Part shown: piece after piece, positions 12,196 through 23,573 of the stretch
Layout: every line of letters starts with the position of its first letter
How positions within the stretch are numbered: position 1 is the stretch's first letter
Source of the DNA: Vandiemenella viatica
Taxonomy: Eukaryota > Arthropoda > Insecta > Orthoptera > Morabidae
Assembly: GCA_031002005.1 (NCBI GenBank)
Contig: JARYHS010008074.1
Location: forward strand, 272,615,930 to 272,679,929
Direction of reading: 5' to 3'
Length of the DNA: 64,000 nucleotides
Notes under the pieces: generated by a model
What the model was told of the DNA's origin: nothing
What the model saw: the letters and a program-made list of their open reading frames with translations, nothing else
Databases searched by the model: none
Program-made: the position numbers and the translations under genes

Positions 12196-13518
12196 CGAGG
12201 GCCGTTCAGAAAGTAACCTCCGGTTGATTTAAAAAAAATACACCAAGTTAAATAAAAATATTTTAATATATACATCTTACAACTACATCTTTGCACTATT
12301 TTTCTACATAGTCTCCATAGCGATTTAAGCACTTATCGTATCTCTTCACAAGCTTTGAAATTCCTTCTGCATAAAAATCACCCGCTTGTGCCTGGAGCCA
12401 GCCTGTGACCGCATCTTTGAGCTATTCGTCGTCATCAAACCGTGGGACCCAAGCCATTTCTTCATATGCATGAAGAGGTGATAATCTCTTGGCGCCAGAT
12501 CTGGGCTGTAAGGTGGATGGTTGATAACGTCCCACTTGAAGGACTCAAGAAGGGCCGTTGTTCTGCGAGCAGAGTGAGGACGGGCGTTATCGTGCAAAAA
12601 AAAACGATACCGGAAGTCAGCATACCACGGCGTTTGTTCTGTATAGCCCGTCGTAAGTTTTTTAGTGTTTCACAGTACACATCTTGATTAATGGTCGTCC
12701 CACGTTCCATGAATTCAACCAACAACACCCCTTTGGCATCCCAAAACACCGTTGCCATCAGTTTTCTGGCAGAAAAATCTTGCAAGGCTTTTCTTGGTTT
12801 GGTAGGCGAATTTGAATGTGCCCACATCTTTGATTGTTCTTTTGTCTCAGAGTTCACGTACTTAAGCCAGGTTTCGTCACCGGTCACGATTCTGTTTAAC
12901 AATGGTTCTCCTTCGTCCTCATAACGTGACAGAAAGTCTAATGCAGAGGCCATTCTTTGAGTTTTGTGGTGGTCGGTAAGAATTTTGGGCACCCATCGTG
13001 CACAGAACTTACGGTAACCCAATCTTGCTGTCACTATCTCGTACAAGAGAGTCTTAGAAATCTGCGGAAAAACAGTAGACAACTCCGACATTGTGAAACG
13101 TCGATTTTTACGAACGTTTGCATCAACTGTCTGAATGAGTTCGTCAGTCACCAATGATGGTCTACCACTCCTCTCTTCATCATGAACGTTTTCTCGTCCA
13201 CTTTTAAATAAACGTACCCATTCACGGACAACTCCTTCACTCATAACTCTTGATCCGTACACGGCACAAAGCTCACGATGAATAGCTGCTACAGAATATC
13301 CTTTGGCTGTAAAAAACCTTATAACAGCACGCACTTCACATTTGGCGGGGTTTTCTATTGCAGCACACATTTCAAACTGGCACAAAAACTAAACTAGCGC
13401 AGGTACGACGTTCACTCGACCACTGACCTGCTGAGTGCGTGAATGCACAGATGGCGTCGCGACTACCCCCACCACCCGCACTGTGACCGATCGGAGGTTA
13501 CTTTCTGAACGGCCCCCG
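12196..13518 (-). mobile_element. Mariner transposon with both TIRs
   Basis: A 1,323-bp element between TA dinucleotides (12194-12195 and 13519-13520). The left end is CGAGGGCCGTTCAGAAAGTA and the inverted right end is CGGGGGCCGTTCAGAAAGTA, so the TIRs run about 28 bp with one mismatch in that span. The length is what a full mariner has. One transposase gene fills the minus strand but is frameshifted. It sits in the 9-kb intron before exon 14119-14319. Confidence 0.92.
12340..13385 (-). pseudogene. Mariner transposase, frameshifted
   Basis: The frame opens with an ATG at 13383-13385 (MCQFEMCAAIENPAKCEVRA). The HTH region includes EGVVREWVRLFKSGRENV and DEERSGRPSLVTDELIQ. The first catalytic aspartate is in VTGDETWLKYV. 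Near 12595-12603 a run of eight T on the coding strand (A on the plus strand) shifts the frame. The second aspartate, HDNARPHSARRT, and the third, PPYSPDLAPRDYHLF, are read in the next frame (12346-12597), giving the D,D,34D triad of mariner. A further shift near 12425 disturbs the C-terminus. All catalytic residues survive, so inactivation is by two small indels. The element is probably not very old. Confidence 0.88.
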
Positions 13519-13520
13519 TA

Positions 13521-14118
13521 TATATGGTTCAATATGATTTTTCTTTACAATATTGGCCCTTGTTGTACCGCCATTTCTTAGCAGTTACTTTTCATAACTA
13601 TGCGCACGTGTGTGTGCGTGCATGTGTGCGCGTGTATTACGATTTTTCGATTTATTTTCATTTGTCAACAGTAGAATGAGGTATCTGCTGCTAGCTACCA
13701 TTTCTGACAAAGGGACATAAACCCGAAAATTACAATGCCCAATGTGCATTTATGCCTTTTTTATGTTTCAACATCATTTCTGCATTCAATTGTGGTAGGC
13801 CGCAGTTATTCTCATATCCAGATATATAACATAAAAGATGAAATCCTCAACATGATACTCTGATACTTCTTCCAGGCATTTTTTTTCTAAAATTACTATT
13901 AACTGGATTTATCTGACCAAAATTAATTAATGGACACTATTTCACAAAGTGCCATCAAAAAAAAAACTGTCTCAATTTAACCCACAACTGTGTCCTAGGA
14001 GTCTGTATTAAATGTGTAAAATTTGCATTGGTGGTTTCTGTTGTGAGGACACGCTACCAATCCATTCTGCTCCATATTTTGTTTTGCAGAAAATAAAAAT
14101 TCATTTTTGACATTTCAG
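13521..14118. other. Intron end before second visible exon
   Basis: Includes a short alternating GT/GC purine-pyrimidine tract near 13603-13637. It ends in the acceptor CATTTCAG (14111-14118). Nothing else was recognised. Confidence 0.5.
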
Positions 14119-14319
14119 GCATCACAAGCTGCTAGTGCAAACTCTGAGCGGAATAATAAGGAGAAAGATGCAGTGGATGAAGTTGCAAGTTGTTCTAACT
14201 CGCATAGGCGTCCAAAGATACGCAGGAAGTTTCGTTCTGGATTTGACTACATCCGCAAGAAAAAGAAAATTCCAAGGAAGGATAATTCTGAGACTGAATC
14301 TGCAAAGGATAGGAAAAAA
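14119..14319 (+). CDS. BCOR: BCOR-like corepressor, basic linker exon
   Basis: A 201-bp exon (67 codons, phase 0 at both ends) between the acceptor TTTCAG and the donor AAA|GTAAAT. It encodes ASQAASANSERNNKEKDAVDE, then a very basic tract, RRPKIRRKFRSGFDYIRKKK and KIPRK, before SETESAKDRKK. The lysine/arginine density suggests a nuclear localisation or nucleic-acid-contacting segment just before the ankyrin repeats, where vertebrate BCOR is also basic. The frame joins directly to the exon upstream and, across a 203-bp intron, to the next exon. Confidence 0.8.
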
Positions 14320-14522
14320 GTAAATTGTGTTCATATATTAATTTACAGAATTTGAAGCCTTGGCCAGAAAATGATTTTGTGCCAAGATAACACTCATTGC
14401 ATCTCTCTTTGAAACTTCAAAATAAATGCAGATGTATAATTTAATTATAATGCTAGAACATTATTTTTTGCCACATCAAATTAATCGTAATTTGCAAAAC
14501 ATTGACATATTTATTTTTCTAG
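14320..14522 (+). other. Short 203-bp intron
   Basis: The only short intron visible in the gene, with donor GTAAAT and acceptor TTTTCTAG. It has no inserted transposon, unlike the other four, which are 7.9-11.7 kb. Confidence 0.75.
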
Positions 14523-14645
14523 GCACCAGTTCCTCGACCAAGCTGGCAGTCTGTTCAGGACATTATGAATGAGATAAAGACCTGGGTTATCAACAAAGGT
14601 CTTGGAGAAACTGTTTTGCATCGAGCGTCCAAGTTAGGTTACACT
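14523..14645 (+). CDS. BCOR: BCOR-like corepressor, first ankyrin repeat exon (first half)
   Basis: A 123-bp exon (41 codons, phase 0 at both ends), acceptor TTTCTAG and donor ACT|GTAAGT. It encodes APVPRPSWQSVQDIMNEIKT followed by WVINKGLGETVLHRASKLGYT. The motif GETVLHRASKLGY corresponds to GETLLQRAARLGYE in vertebrate BCOR, which opens the first ankyrin repeat. The repeat is completed in the exon at 23693, so the intron splits ankyrin repeat 1 between its two helices. Ankyrin repeats are helical protein-binding modules. Confidence 0.9.
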
Positions 14646-14876
14646 GTAAGTTTCTGCATAGAGCTGACTATCCTTTTTTTGACAAAAACAATTCCAGCCC
14701 CCCCCCCCCAAATGCCACCTACATTAGAAATAATTTAATTAATTAAACAAAGAATTTGTATTATTTGTCATATTAAAACTAAGTTTAATATCTTGCATAA
14801 GAATTATCCTTTCCAGAGTTATTTTTAATGTTAATCTGCAAAATTTATGAAAATTCAGAAAAAGTTTATTTTTATC
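14646..14876. other. Start of a 9-kb intron
   Basis: Begins GTAAGT. It contains a short C-run (about 14698-14708) and AT-rich sequence with no recognised element. Confidence 0.5.
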
Positions 14877-14887
14877 TACTTACTAGG

Positions 14888-15063
14888 CAGACACCAGCAG
14901 CGTTGGGGTAGCGTGCTTGTGTCTTGTTGCAGGGGTCACCGGTTCGAGTCTGGTTCAGGGCATGGGTGGTTTTAATTAAATGTTGCGTTCATCTTATGTT
15001 GGAGAGACAAACACATTGAGCTGGCTGTATAGTTAACACGGTCAAATGCCATTAAAAAAAATT
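14888..15063 (+). mobile_element. tRNA-derived SINE, second family
   Basis: A 176-bp SINE flanked by TACTTACTAGG on both sides (14877-14887 and 15064-15074), an 11-bp target duplication. Its head has a polymerase III B box, GGTTCGAGTCT, and an A-box-like GGGGTAGCGTGCTTG. The body differs from the more common SINE in this window. The 3' end is an A-rich tail (CATTAAAAAAAATT). An intact TSD suggests moderate age. Confidence 0.82.
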
Positions 15064-15074
15064 TACTTACTAGG

Positions 15075-16203
15075 AACAAGATTTTAATCATCCTTGCAAA
15101 ATAATTTATTGATCAAGTTCTAAAAATCTTTGACTGCATGCAGTGTTGAACCTTATGTAATTCATGTTTTAAGTCCATTACAATAATGATCAAATATATG
15201 AATGAAAGCAAGACCTAGGAATATGTATCATCAATGAAAAGGAAATTATATTTATCTGCACTGAAAAATAAGGTTAAAAAAAAGCCATTTTGCTAGAGCA
15301 AATGGCTTGACTATGTCAAACACGAAATAGTAAAATATTTTGGCAGGGACAGTTGTTGATGAGAAGTATATTTACATGCCAGCAGAGTATTTTGTAAACA
15401 CCTTCCATATATAGATGAAATTTTCTTGGAAAACTAGCCAAGTGAGAACTTTTTGTTTAATATGTCATTTCAACGGTCATGTTCCCTGCCGCTATTGTCA
15501 AGTGAATGCTGCCTGTGGGCTATGGGGTTGCTTATTATACCATGAGGAAGAAAAATGTTAAATATTGATGGGTTTGTTGGTGTTGACTGCTGCTGTTGAC
15601 TGCTGGTGGGGCAGATAGGGGCTATTCACAAGTTCTGATGTACCTTTCTTCTAGATAACTATTCCATTCAGTAAAAAATCCTTGCCAGAAGATTTTTTTT
15701 TTTTTTTACTGCTTAATAATTACATTTTTTTTTTGCTTTATTACAAGTTATTTGGGTTTCTGTTTGATTTTTTTCTCGATTTTTTTTTTTATCATATCCA
15801 ACATCAGCTTAATTCAGTGGATCTGGGTAATGATTAATCCTCTAAATCTCTCTCTCTCTCTCTCCCCAAAGTTTATCTCACTTTCTCCTTCATATCTTAA
15901 CAACTCCATTTAGTGTCTCTCCTAACACCATCCTTGCATTTTGTAAGTGGTCTTCCTCTTTGGAACTTTTCTATATTTTGCTTTCTTTACAGCTTGACTT
16001 CTACTATTCTATTTGATATTCTCCTTACAGTTTTCACTATGATTGTCCTTGTAATTCCTTCATTAACTCTGCCCTTTACTCAGAAATCTCTCTTTCAATC
16101 TTGTGCCGTACTCTAATCTTTGTTGTGACCCATGTCTCTACTGCACGTATAATTAGTTGCATGTAATTATACCTTATCATTCAACTTCATGTCACATACT
16201 GTG
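15075..16203. other. Intron, low-complexity rich
   Basis: AT-rich sequence with several T runs and a (CT)n microsatellite at about 15848-15866. No gene was seen; a 67-codon frame at 15913-16116 is low-complexity and not credible. Confidence 0.5.
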
Positions 16204-16860
16204 ATGGGAGGAAATAATTCAGAGGAGAGTCCGTAAAAGTATAAATAAGGAAACTACAAAAATTGAAATAGATTCTGAGGAAAATATGAAGGAACTTGGA
16301 AAGCTAAAAAAACTTAAAAGGGGCTGATTTAGATAATATTGCTACAGATGTATTAAAGATAGTGGGATATGATATTGTACCTTATCTTGAAATTTTATTT
16401 AAAATGAGTCTGGAGTCTTGCTGCTTATCAGAGGATTGGAAAAGAGTGATAGTAGTACCAGTTCATAAAAAGGGGGGGGGGTTACAAATAGGGTTGAAAA
16501 TTACAGGCCAATAGGTTTGTCATCAGTGATGGGAAAAATAATAGAGATATTGATATGCAAATATATCAGAAATATCTGTGAGAAAACAAACTGCTTGCAG
16601 ATCAACAAAATGGCTTTAGACAAGGATATTCATGTGAATCGTGAAAAAGTTACTTGCTGGGTAGAGGAATTCTTAAGTAAGAAAGAAAAAAGTGTTAGAG
16701 CAGGAAATACATTATTAAAAGAGGTGGAAGTAAATATGGGAGTGCCACAGGGTAGTTTTTTTTAGGGCCTTTGTTGTTCATTATTCTAATGAATGATTGT
16801 GTTGATGGGTTAAGGTCAGAATTTAAATTTTTTGTGGATGTAGTGTATAAAAATTATACT
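16204..16860 (+). mobile_element. CR1/Jockey-like LINE fragment, reverse transcriptase
   Basis: The plus strand reads LDNIATDVLKIVGYDIVPYL, then SLESCCLSEDWKRVIVVPVHKKG, ENYRPIGLSSVMGKIIEILI and KYIRNICEKTN, all typical of the first reverse transcriptase motifs. After about 16640 the text jumps to WVEEFLSKKEKSVRAGN and NMGVPQGSFF, so the palm segment with the first catalytic aspartate has been deleted. A degraded FFVD lies at the position of FADD. There are frameshifts at 16600 (restoring NGFRQGYSC) and around the G run at 16472. The window's right edge (63931-64000) carries the same family. Confidence 0.8.
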
Positions 16861-17502
16861 TTATTGAATTATAAATGACCAGGAAAGGGAAAATGACTCA
16901 TTACTCATTTTCCCTTTCTTTTTGCTTCCTGCTTCCTTTTTCCATAGTTTCATTACTTTACTGCATTAGTAATGTTCTTTGGTACTGTGTTAAAAAAAGG
17001 TGACATTGTAACTCCTCATTTTAACTGTTTCTTTTACCTCAGAATAGTTGTTTCCCACCTTGCTTCTCTTCTGACGTTTTTGAATTACACATCCTAGTAT
17101 TTCCCTTACTCACCAAGTTCTGAAAATCTTATACTTCTAGATTCTCATTTTACTTATTTGAATGCCTTTCATATGGTAATGAATACCAAGGTAATTATTT
17201 CTTAATCAAATTTCTTTTATACAGCTGTCTTGCTGCAAAAATTGGATATGCAATATTCCTTTGTGCTGTTGTTGTTTATGGGGCTTTAGGACATGTCGTC
17301 AGTGTGGTCATTAATGCCCTAACATGAAACTGATATGGACACACAACCAAATTACTGTCTGTATGGCTGACTAAAGTGGCTGGCAACAATACAGCAAAAC
17401 AATGCAGAATACTAAAACGATGGCAGTAAAGAGGCCACAAAACATTAACATTACAAACTATAACTGGTTGGCAGTAGAAGGCCAACCAGATTAAACAAAC
17501 TA
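16861..17502. other. Intron, nothing firm
   Basis: AT-rich sequence. A 130-codon antisense frame at 17276-17668 runs into the Helitron-like element and shows no family features, so it is not called. The segment 17280-17500 has the look of an old repeat, but I cannot name it. Confidence 0.4.
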
Positions 17503-17747
17503 TCTTTATATATAAAGATGAATGTATGTTTGTTTGTTGGTTTGTTTGTTCTTCATACAAATTCACAGTTTTCATCCGATCTTGATGAAACTTTGCACAC
17601 TTATCCTTTGAAACAAGGAGAAAAATACTGTCTACATTTGGTTGAAAAATTATCTGTACAAATAACACATTTGTCTCATAACTTCGAAATACGGCGATAG
17701 ACAGACACTTTGGATATGGTCGTCTTTGTACCGTGTTTCCGTGTAGT

Positions 17748-17822
17748 GGACTGGCAGCTCAGTGGTTAGAGCCCTTGTTTACGAATGTCGTGGTCTCCGG
17801 TTCAAATCTCCGTGGAGGCTAA
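17748..17822 (+). repeat. tRNA-like segment inside the Helitron-like element
   Basis: TGGCAGCTCAGTGGTTAGAG resembles a tRNA A box, and about 35 bp later GGTTCAAATCT resembles a B box, followed by CCGTGGAGGCTA. The spacing fits a tRNA or a tRNA-derived SINE head. There is no CCA, no matching acceptor stem that I could pair fully, and no SINE tail. I take it as a captured tRNA-like or SINE-head fragment, not a working tRNA. Confidence 0.45.
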
Positions 17823-18071
17823 GATTTTTAAAAATTGTTTTTAACATTCGGATTGAATGTTAAACTGTAGATATTAGAAAGTTAGGGGTGCAATGCGAGG
17901 CAAATCATAGGTAGTCTTGCAATGTTGTAGGTGTACACTTTTTTATGTTATAATGATCCCTCAGGTGTTGTTCGCAGTTAGTGTGTGAATGTGAACCACA
18001 GTAATATTGTTATAAATATGGAAGTAAGTCTCTGTCTTTTTGTTACGTTTTGATGACTAAATGGCTATATC

Positions 18072-19687
18072 TAAGGATTGCAATCCCGCAGTGTTTTCAA
18101 TCCCGCGGGATCCGTGCGGGATTGGTACAAACAATTTTTCAACGCATATATTTAAAACATAGTTACTTAAAATGTTAATAAATTAAGTAATAATTAAAGT
18201 AATAAATAATTTTTAATGTTAAAAGATAAAAATTAACAGTTAACAATATTTTGATTGGCAAAATGACATTAAAAGTTTTTAGCGTGTCTTAAGTGTATTT
18301 GAGGTTTTACATTTTTGTTTTTTAATCTAAACCAATTTTTAAATAAATAATAAAAATGGAAAATATTGAGTCTTAAGTCATATTATGTGCCTTACAATAA
18401 ATACATCATATAAGTTTATAAATATGGTTTACTTAATGGCCAAGTTACCAAAGTTTTTTTTTTAAAGAAAAAATTGTAAATAAACGTTCCATGACATTGA
18501 TAAAAGGATTTCATTTCACAAAGTGAAGTGAATATACTCTGTAAAGTGTAGACTTGGCTCAGAACAAGATCTCATAACTTTTTGTCACAGCACAAGCACG
18601 AGACATGGCCTTTTTTTTGCGTGATTCATTATTATATCTCCTGATTCCTTGATTGATATTACAGTTGATTCAATGTTATTAAAAGAAACTACTCACCAAC
18701 ACGTAAACTTTCAAGTATTTCAGATTTACTTATGTGGCGTAACGACATTTTTAGAGTGGAAATTATTATTTTTTTGTAAGAAAGGAGATTTTCTCGGCGA
18801 ATGATTGCAGCTAAGTCCCCATAGGTTGTATTTCCATATTTCATTGCAAACACACAAAATTACACATGTGAGAAAGACGGCGGAGACAGCCGCCGAAGTA
18901 TGGTGTTCCTACAACACAATTTAATTTAATTCGTCGATACACCCGTGAAAATTTCATAATAACTTTTTTACCTTTAGTCGAAATAATAACAAGGAGAAGA
19001 GGGATTAATCGAAAGTCTGAGCGGCACATGTAAGAAGGTGGCTTTCGTTAAAGAAACGCATTGAGGCACTTGCCAAAACAACAATAAGTCAAAGGATATA
19101 GGCCTACAATTTCCTTTTGATAGCTGTTAAATAAATAGGTACGTGATCGTTAAAATTATGATAACATTAGTTTCATATCAACGAATAATCAAATTTTCAG
19201 CCGCAAATTAGGAAAGTGTCACAATTACTTTATCTGCAAATACAGAAAATGGGATTAATGAAACCGTGAATAAAAAGCTGTAACCGTGTGACACTTAAAA
19301 AATAATTATATAGTTAGAAAATCGTACTAAATATGCACCATAACTCAAATTACAGAAATGTGTACTCAAAACAAACATAAGTTTTGATGAATACGTAAAA
19401 GTGTATTTATTTACTTACGAATGATGAAGGTTGACAAAAACAAACGCATGTTCACATCAGTCAAATGCCAACTGGAAGGATACAGGCAAACAGTGCAATA
19501 CATCAGATAGAGACCGAGTGGGTCAGCGAGTCTCGCAGACTGACATGTGTTTCCGCCGGATTTTTCGGATTGCGGATGCGCTTAATTTTGTGCGGGATCC
19601 GCTAGACTGTCTAATGATGCGGGATCCCGCGGGATTGCGGGATCCCGCGGGATTGCAGGATCCCACTTTGCTGGATTGCAATCCCTA
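18072..19687. mobile_element. Non-autonomous hAT element with perfect 8-bp TSD, nested
   Basis: A 1,616-bp element beginning TAAGGATTGCAATCCCGC and ending with the inverse of TAGGGATTGCAATCCAGC. The flanks are GCTATATC on both sides (18064-18071 and 19688-19695), a perfect 8-bp duplication diagnostic of hAT-type insertion. Subterminal GCGGGATCC and CCCGCGGGATTG motifs are repeated, in clusters at both ends, and could be transposase-binding sites. No transposase gene remains inside; the frames at 18841-19029 and 19431-19688 are shadows of non-coding sequence. Removing it rejoins the Helitron-like host sequence. Confidence 0.88.
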
Positions 19688-20087
19688 GCTATATCGTTGT
19701 GATGGAATTTTATAATGAAATCTGTATGAAAGCCACAGGACATTTTTTCCAGTATGATTAACAGTTGTAGTCACGAAATTTTGAGACCTTATTGAATGGT
19801 GACCGAAATATGTTGGAAATTGATTCTCTTCAAGAGACAGATTCTACGGTACAATGATATAGTGTTAGCTTTCCTGTCATATTATTCCAACTCAATATTG
19901 TTTGGGACCAATCCTTCGTTACCAACAACTTTCTATATTTAATTCTGTAAAAAAAATCTTAATCCACGTGTACGAAGTCATGTGTACGTAGTCGCGGGTA
20001 CGAGCTAGTAAAACAATAAAATTACTGTGTCAGATACCTTTTAGTTCACCATAAGCACTCCCACTAGCCAACCACAGCAATAACATA

Positions 20088-21023
20088 CGAGGGGTATTTT
20101 TTAAGTAAGAACCGGTCGGCGATATCCGCTTAAATCACCCACGAACAAAATTGAGCGCATGCGCACATAATTCTGGCATCCTAAGAGCATGTGTAGACGC
20201 AGTTATCGCCAAGTCAGCGGAGTGTACACTTCGTGGTGAGCGATGGAAGTGATTAAGATGATCCAGAATCCCGCCGCACTGTGAAATAAGGTCAGTCATC
20301 AGATTCTTGTCAGCAAGAAATGTGACACCGGCGGAAATTGATCGCCAGATCTGTGAAGTGTATGGCCCCAATGCAATGAATGAAGGTAACGTTCGTAAGT
20401 GGGTAAGATTATTCAAGGAAGGTCGGGAGAATGTGTACAATGAACCGCTCTTGGGCCGGCCATCCGTAATCAACGACGATCTTGTGCGTGTGGTAGACAA
20501 CAAAATTCGTGAATACAGGCGTTTCACAATTTCCACATTGTCCTTGCACTTTCCACAAGTTTCAAGATCCGTCCTCTACAACATTGTGTCCGAGAATTTG
20601 GATTACAGGAAGTTGTCCTCCCGATGGGTTCCAAAGATGCTTTTTGAGGAACACAAAACGAAAAGGTGTGCTAGTGCATTGACGTTTCTGACCCGATATC
20701 AAGAAGCAGGTGATGGATTTTTGGACCACATCATCACAGGAGACGAGACTTTGGTGTCCCATCTCTTTTTGCACCTTAAGAGGTTCCTCGGCAGCAAGCT
20801 TTTCAGCAATGATGATGAAGTGAAACTTGCGGTACAGCAATGGTTTTCCACTCAGGCGGAAGACTTCTATGATGATGGTATACAAAAACTCATCTCACGG
20901 TATGGCAACTATGTGGAAAAGTGGGCGAAAGGTTGTAGAATGTCATGTTAAATAAATTACCAAAATATTTTTCGTTGTTAAAAGTTTATTGCCAACCGGT
21001 TCTTACTTAAAAAATATGCCTCG
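20088..21023 (+). mobile_element. Mariner deletion derivative with both TIRs
   Basis: A 936-bp element between TA dinucleotides (20086-20087 and 21024-21025). Left end CGAGGGGTATTTTTTAAGTA, inverted right end CGAGGCATATTTTTTAAGTA; the similarity continues through AGAACCGGT. It is about 350-400 bp shorter than a full mariner because the middle of the transposase gene is missing. Different TIRs from the 12.2-kb copy show that it belongs to another mariner family. Confidence 0.9.
20243..20951 (+). pseudogene. Mariner transposase with in-frame catalytic-core deletion
   Basis: A likely original ATG at 20243 reads MEVIKMIQNPA; one extra base near 20275 shifts the frame into CEIRSVIRFLSARNVTPAEI, which stays open to 20951. 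The HTH DNA-binding half is complete (EGNVRKWVRLFKEGRENV, LLGRPSVINDDLVRVV, YRRFTISTLSLHFPQVS). The first aspartate box IITGDET is present. It is then fused directly to HLFLHLKRFLG, so the second (HDNARPH) and third (SPDLAP.D) catalytic boxes are deleted without breaking the frame. The C-terminus through NYVEKWAKG is normal. The product could not catalyse transposition. Whether any is made is unknown. Confidence 0.85.
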
Positions 21024-21025
21024 TA

Positions 21026-23573
21026 GTTTATAAACTGATTTTGAAGTCGTTTGTATTGGACTTAGAAATTTCAAGAAGAGTAATTGTCAACTTGAAGGAA
21101 TTTTCCTGTATTCATTTCCACAATGAAAACTCACCATTAGAATCATTTTAAAGTGTATTTATCATATCAGGAAAAATTTATTTTGAGAGAGAATTTGGTT
21201 TGTTCACGTTTTGAAAAACGTGATCAGGAAAGAAAAAATCTAAGATTTGAAATATCTTTGAATTGAGTAAAGCTACAGCTGAACTTTTATCACCAGCTAT
21301 GATAATTGTTCCAGATATTTTGGTAGTAAAATTAAATAATTTGGCCAAGTTTAATTAGTGGTTTCAATTATAAGAAAAAACTGAACTTTTTAACTAAAAG
21401 GAATACAATCGAGAAATTTGTATCAGTAGATAGTCTAAATTGAGACGATTACAAATATATAATGGTTTTAGTAAAAAGTTTAAGCATTTGTCTGGTAATT
21501 AAGTTTCTAAAGATAGATTGTCGCTAATTGTTGTTGGAGTTCGAGAAATCCCCCAAGTTGGTCATGTGATAGACTTCAATTTTAAGCTTACTGATGTCAT
21601 AGGCCATGGCAAGCTTATAAAAAGCCATGCAGCCACCATGATTTGTCTCATTCTTTTGCCGGAAAGTGATCGCGCAACTCCGCGCTAGTTAGCAGAGCAA
21701 ATTGCTCCATGCGGTAGCGGTTTCGGCAAATTCCAACGTGCCGTAGTACTCACTAATGTCAGTGGGACTTAGTGAGTTTGTCATCTTATACGATTGTGCT
21801 TAATCTGTAATCTTGAATGAAACTGTTGTCCGATGCTTTATCGATGTATCTGGATCACCAACTGTAAAGTGATTGGACAGAGAGACAGCAAAATAATATA
21901 AAATTCTGAAATGTTGGCTTTAAGTGAGTCACAAAAATCTAACACCTTATAAACAGTGTCTGGCTGTAAAAAGTCAAAAAGGTTAAATAATGTTAAAACA
22001 ACAAAATATCTGACTGTCTGGAAAAGAGCTAGCCAGATGGAAACGAAACAAATATAACAAGTAACAGTACTAGGATTAGTTGTTGTATCAGGATCATCAA
22101 TGAAACATGTTCTGGTGAGGATTGGGGTTTGGTTCCTTTGGCAGTATTTAAGTGTCTTCAGGGTCTGAACTACCTATAGATATTTCCACCTCATTGAGGC
22201 TTCATAATGATGTCTTTCTTTTTTAGATAGGCCCCCCTCCCCTTCTTTTGCCTTCCACTGGGTAGCCAGGGAGGCGACCTCACAAATTTTGATGGGACCA
22301 AGCTTTTTCTTTAGTTTTCCTGCCATTTGTAGGACTTATAGGTGGTGGTGTTGCTGCTACAGCTATCCTAATATAGTTACTATTCACCCAGTGCTTCCTT
22401 TGTAATTGTTGCTTTTATATTCTTTCACTATTCCAATTTATTTGTTATCCTTTTCTCCTTTTTATCCTTCCAAATTTTGTGTATAGAGAAAAGAATAAGC
22501 TATATTGTAAATATGTATATCGAAACGTAAACAAAAAGTCCATCATACTTCCGTTTTAAAACTTATAAAGGCAGACGTGGAGGTACAATTTGATATGGAA
22601 GTTCTGCACTTGTATATGTGGAGATGAAGCTCCATTTCAATGCTAGTTTATACTCATTATTTCCTGAGTAGTATGGGAAATTAGATGGGTAAGTTGGCTT
22701 CAGCTGCCAAATAAAATGTGACTACTGTGTTGAGAGAGACACACCTGTTTTGATTGTAGTGTGTTTAGAGGGAAATGTATTTTTAGTCTTTCATGGAAAG
22801 GATCTTCACATACGAAGAATACTTTGTTATTCCAATAGTCTACGGTCGAATAGATTATGATGGTAATACTTGTAGTTTGGTTTGAGCAGAAGTTGGAGCA
22901 GGCCATGGTGTCTGGTCTCTTGTCTGCTGCTTTCTATATAATGAGTGACTGACTGACTTACCGGCTGGTGTGTCTTTTAAATATGCAGTTGGTGTGACTG
23001 ACTTATTTTTAATCTTGCTTCTCTCATCTGATGGTTTTCAAAACTGAGTCATAATTTCTCTGTAGATTGTGTTGAAACATGACACATTTTGTGTTTATAT
23101 GTTGTCTTGTAGCTGTTTGAATAGACTGAACAATCATATAGTTGCCCTATAATTTGAACACTGCCTTAGAAGATTGTTAATGCTATTGGGCTAACTTCTG
23201 AGTGCCATTAACTCCTAATATTAGAAATTATTTACAAGGTTACAAAGTTTTGAAAACTTCTTAATGCTAATTACTATATAATTACTATATTATTATTATT
23301 AATCATTATTGCCCTTGAGGACAGTGTTTAAACTCAAATTATTCATGATTATTCAGTTTTTGTTTGTATTGTCTTCTTCCTCTTCTCTTCCCAAAACCTC
23401 TTCATACGCTCACTGTGTTCTTGTTTCCTTTGTTCAGTCCATTTTGTTCCTGTTTTCTTCTGCATTTTAAATTTTGTGTTCATAATTTTGTTCTTGAATT
23501 GTCCCCTTTCCCGTGTCATTTCCTTGCTGATATATATATTAATTCATTTATTACTAATTACTGTATAATACTA
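21026..23573. other. Intron with LTR-like promoter remnant
   Basis: Mostly AT-rich. Around 21590-21800 lies GATGTCATAGGCC..CTTATAAAAAGCCATGCAGC, which resembles the TATA-containing segment near 27015-27060 (TGACGTCATAGG..CTATAAAAGATTGTGCAGC). Both could be promoter regions of diverged solo LTRs. No ORF with family features was seen. Confidence 0.4.

Larger units (their letters stand above)
17503..20009 (+). mobile_element. Helitron-like non-autonomous element carrying a nested hAT
   Basis: The 5' end begins TCTTTATATATAAAGATGAA, a TC start with a small palindrome as in many animal Helitrons. The 3' end is CTAGT (20005-20009), fitting the Helitron CTRRT terminus, preceded by GTAGTCGCGGGTACGAG. 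Near the start is the phrase GATCTTGATGAAACTTTGCACAC, which recurs in insect Helitron-like repeats. Removing the nested hAT (18072-19687 plus one 8-bp repeat) leaves about 880 bp with no Rep/helicase gene. The host AT insertion dinucleotide is not clean on the 3' side (A rather than T), so the class is probable, not proven. Confidence 0.55.

Noticed and set aside
17748..17822. Functional tRNA gene
   Set aside because: No complete acceptor stem or terminator seen, and it lies inside a transposon-like repeat.
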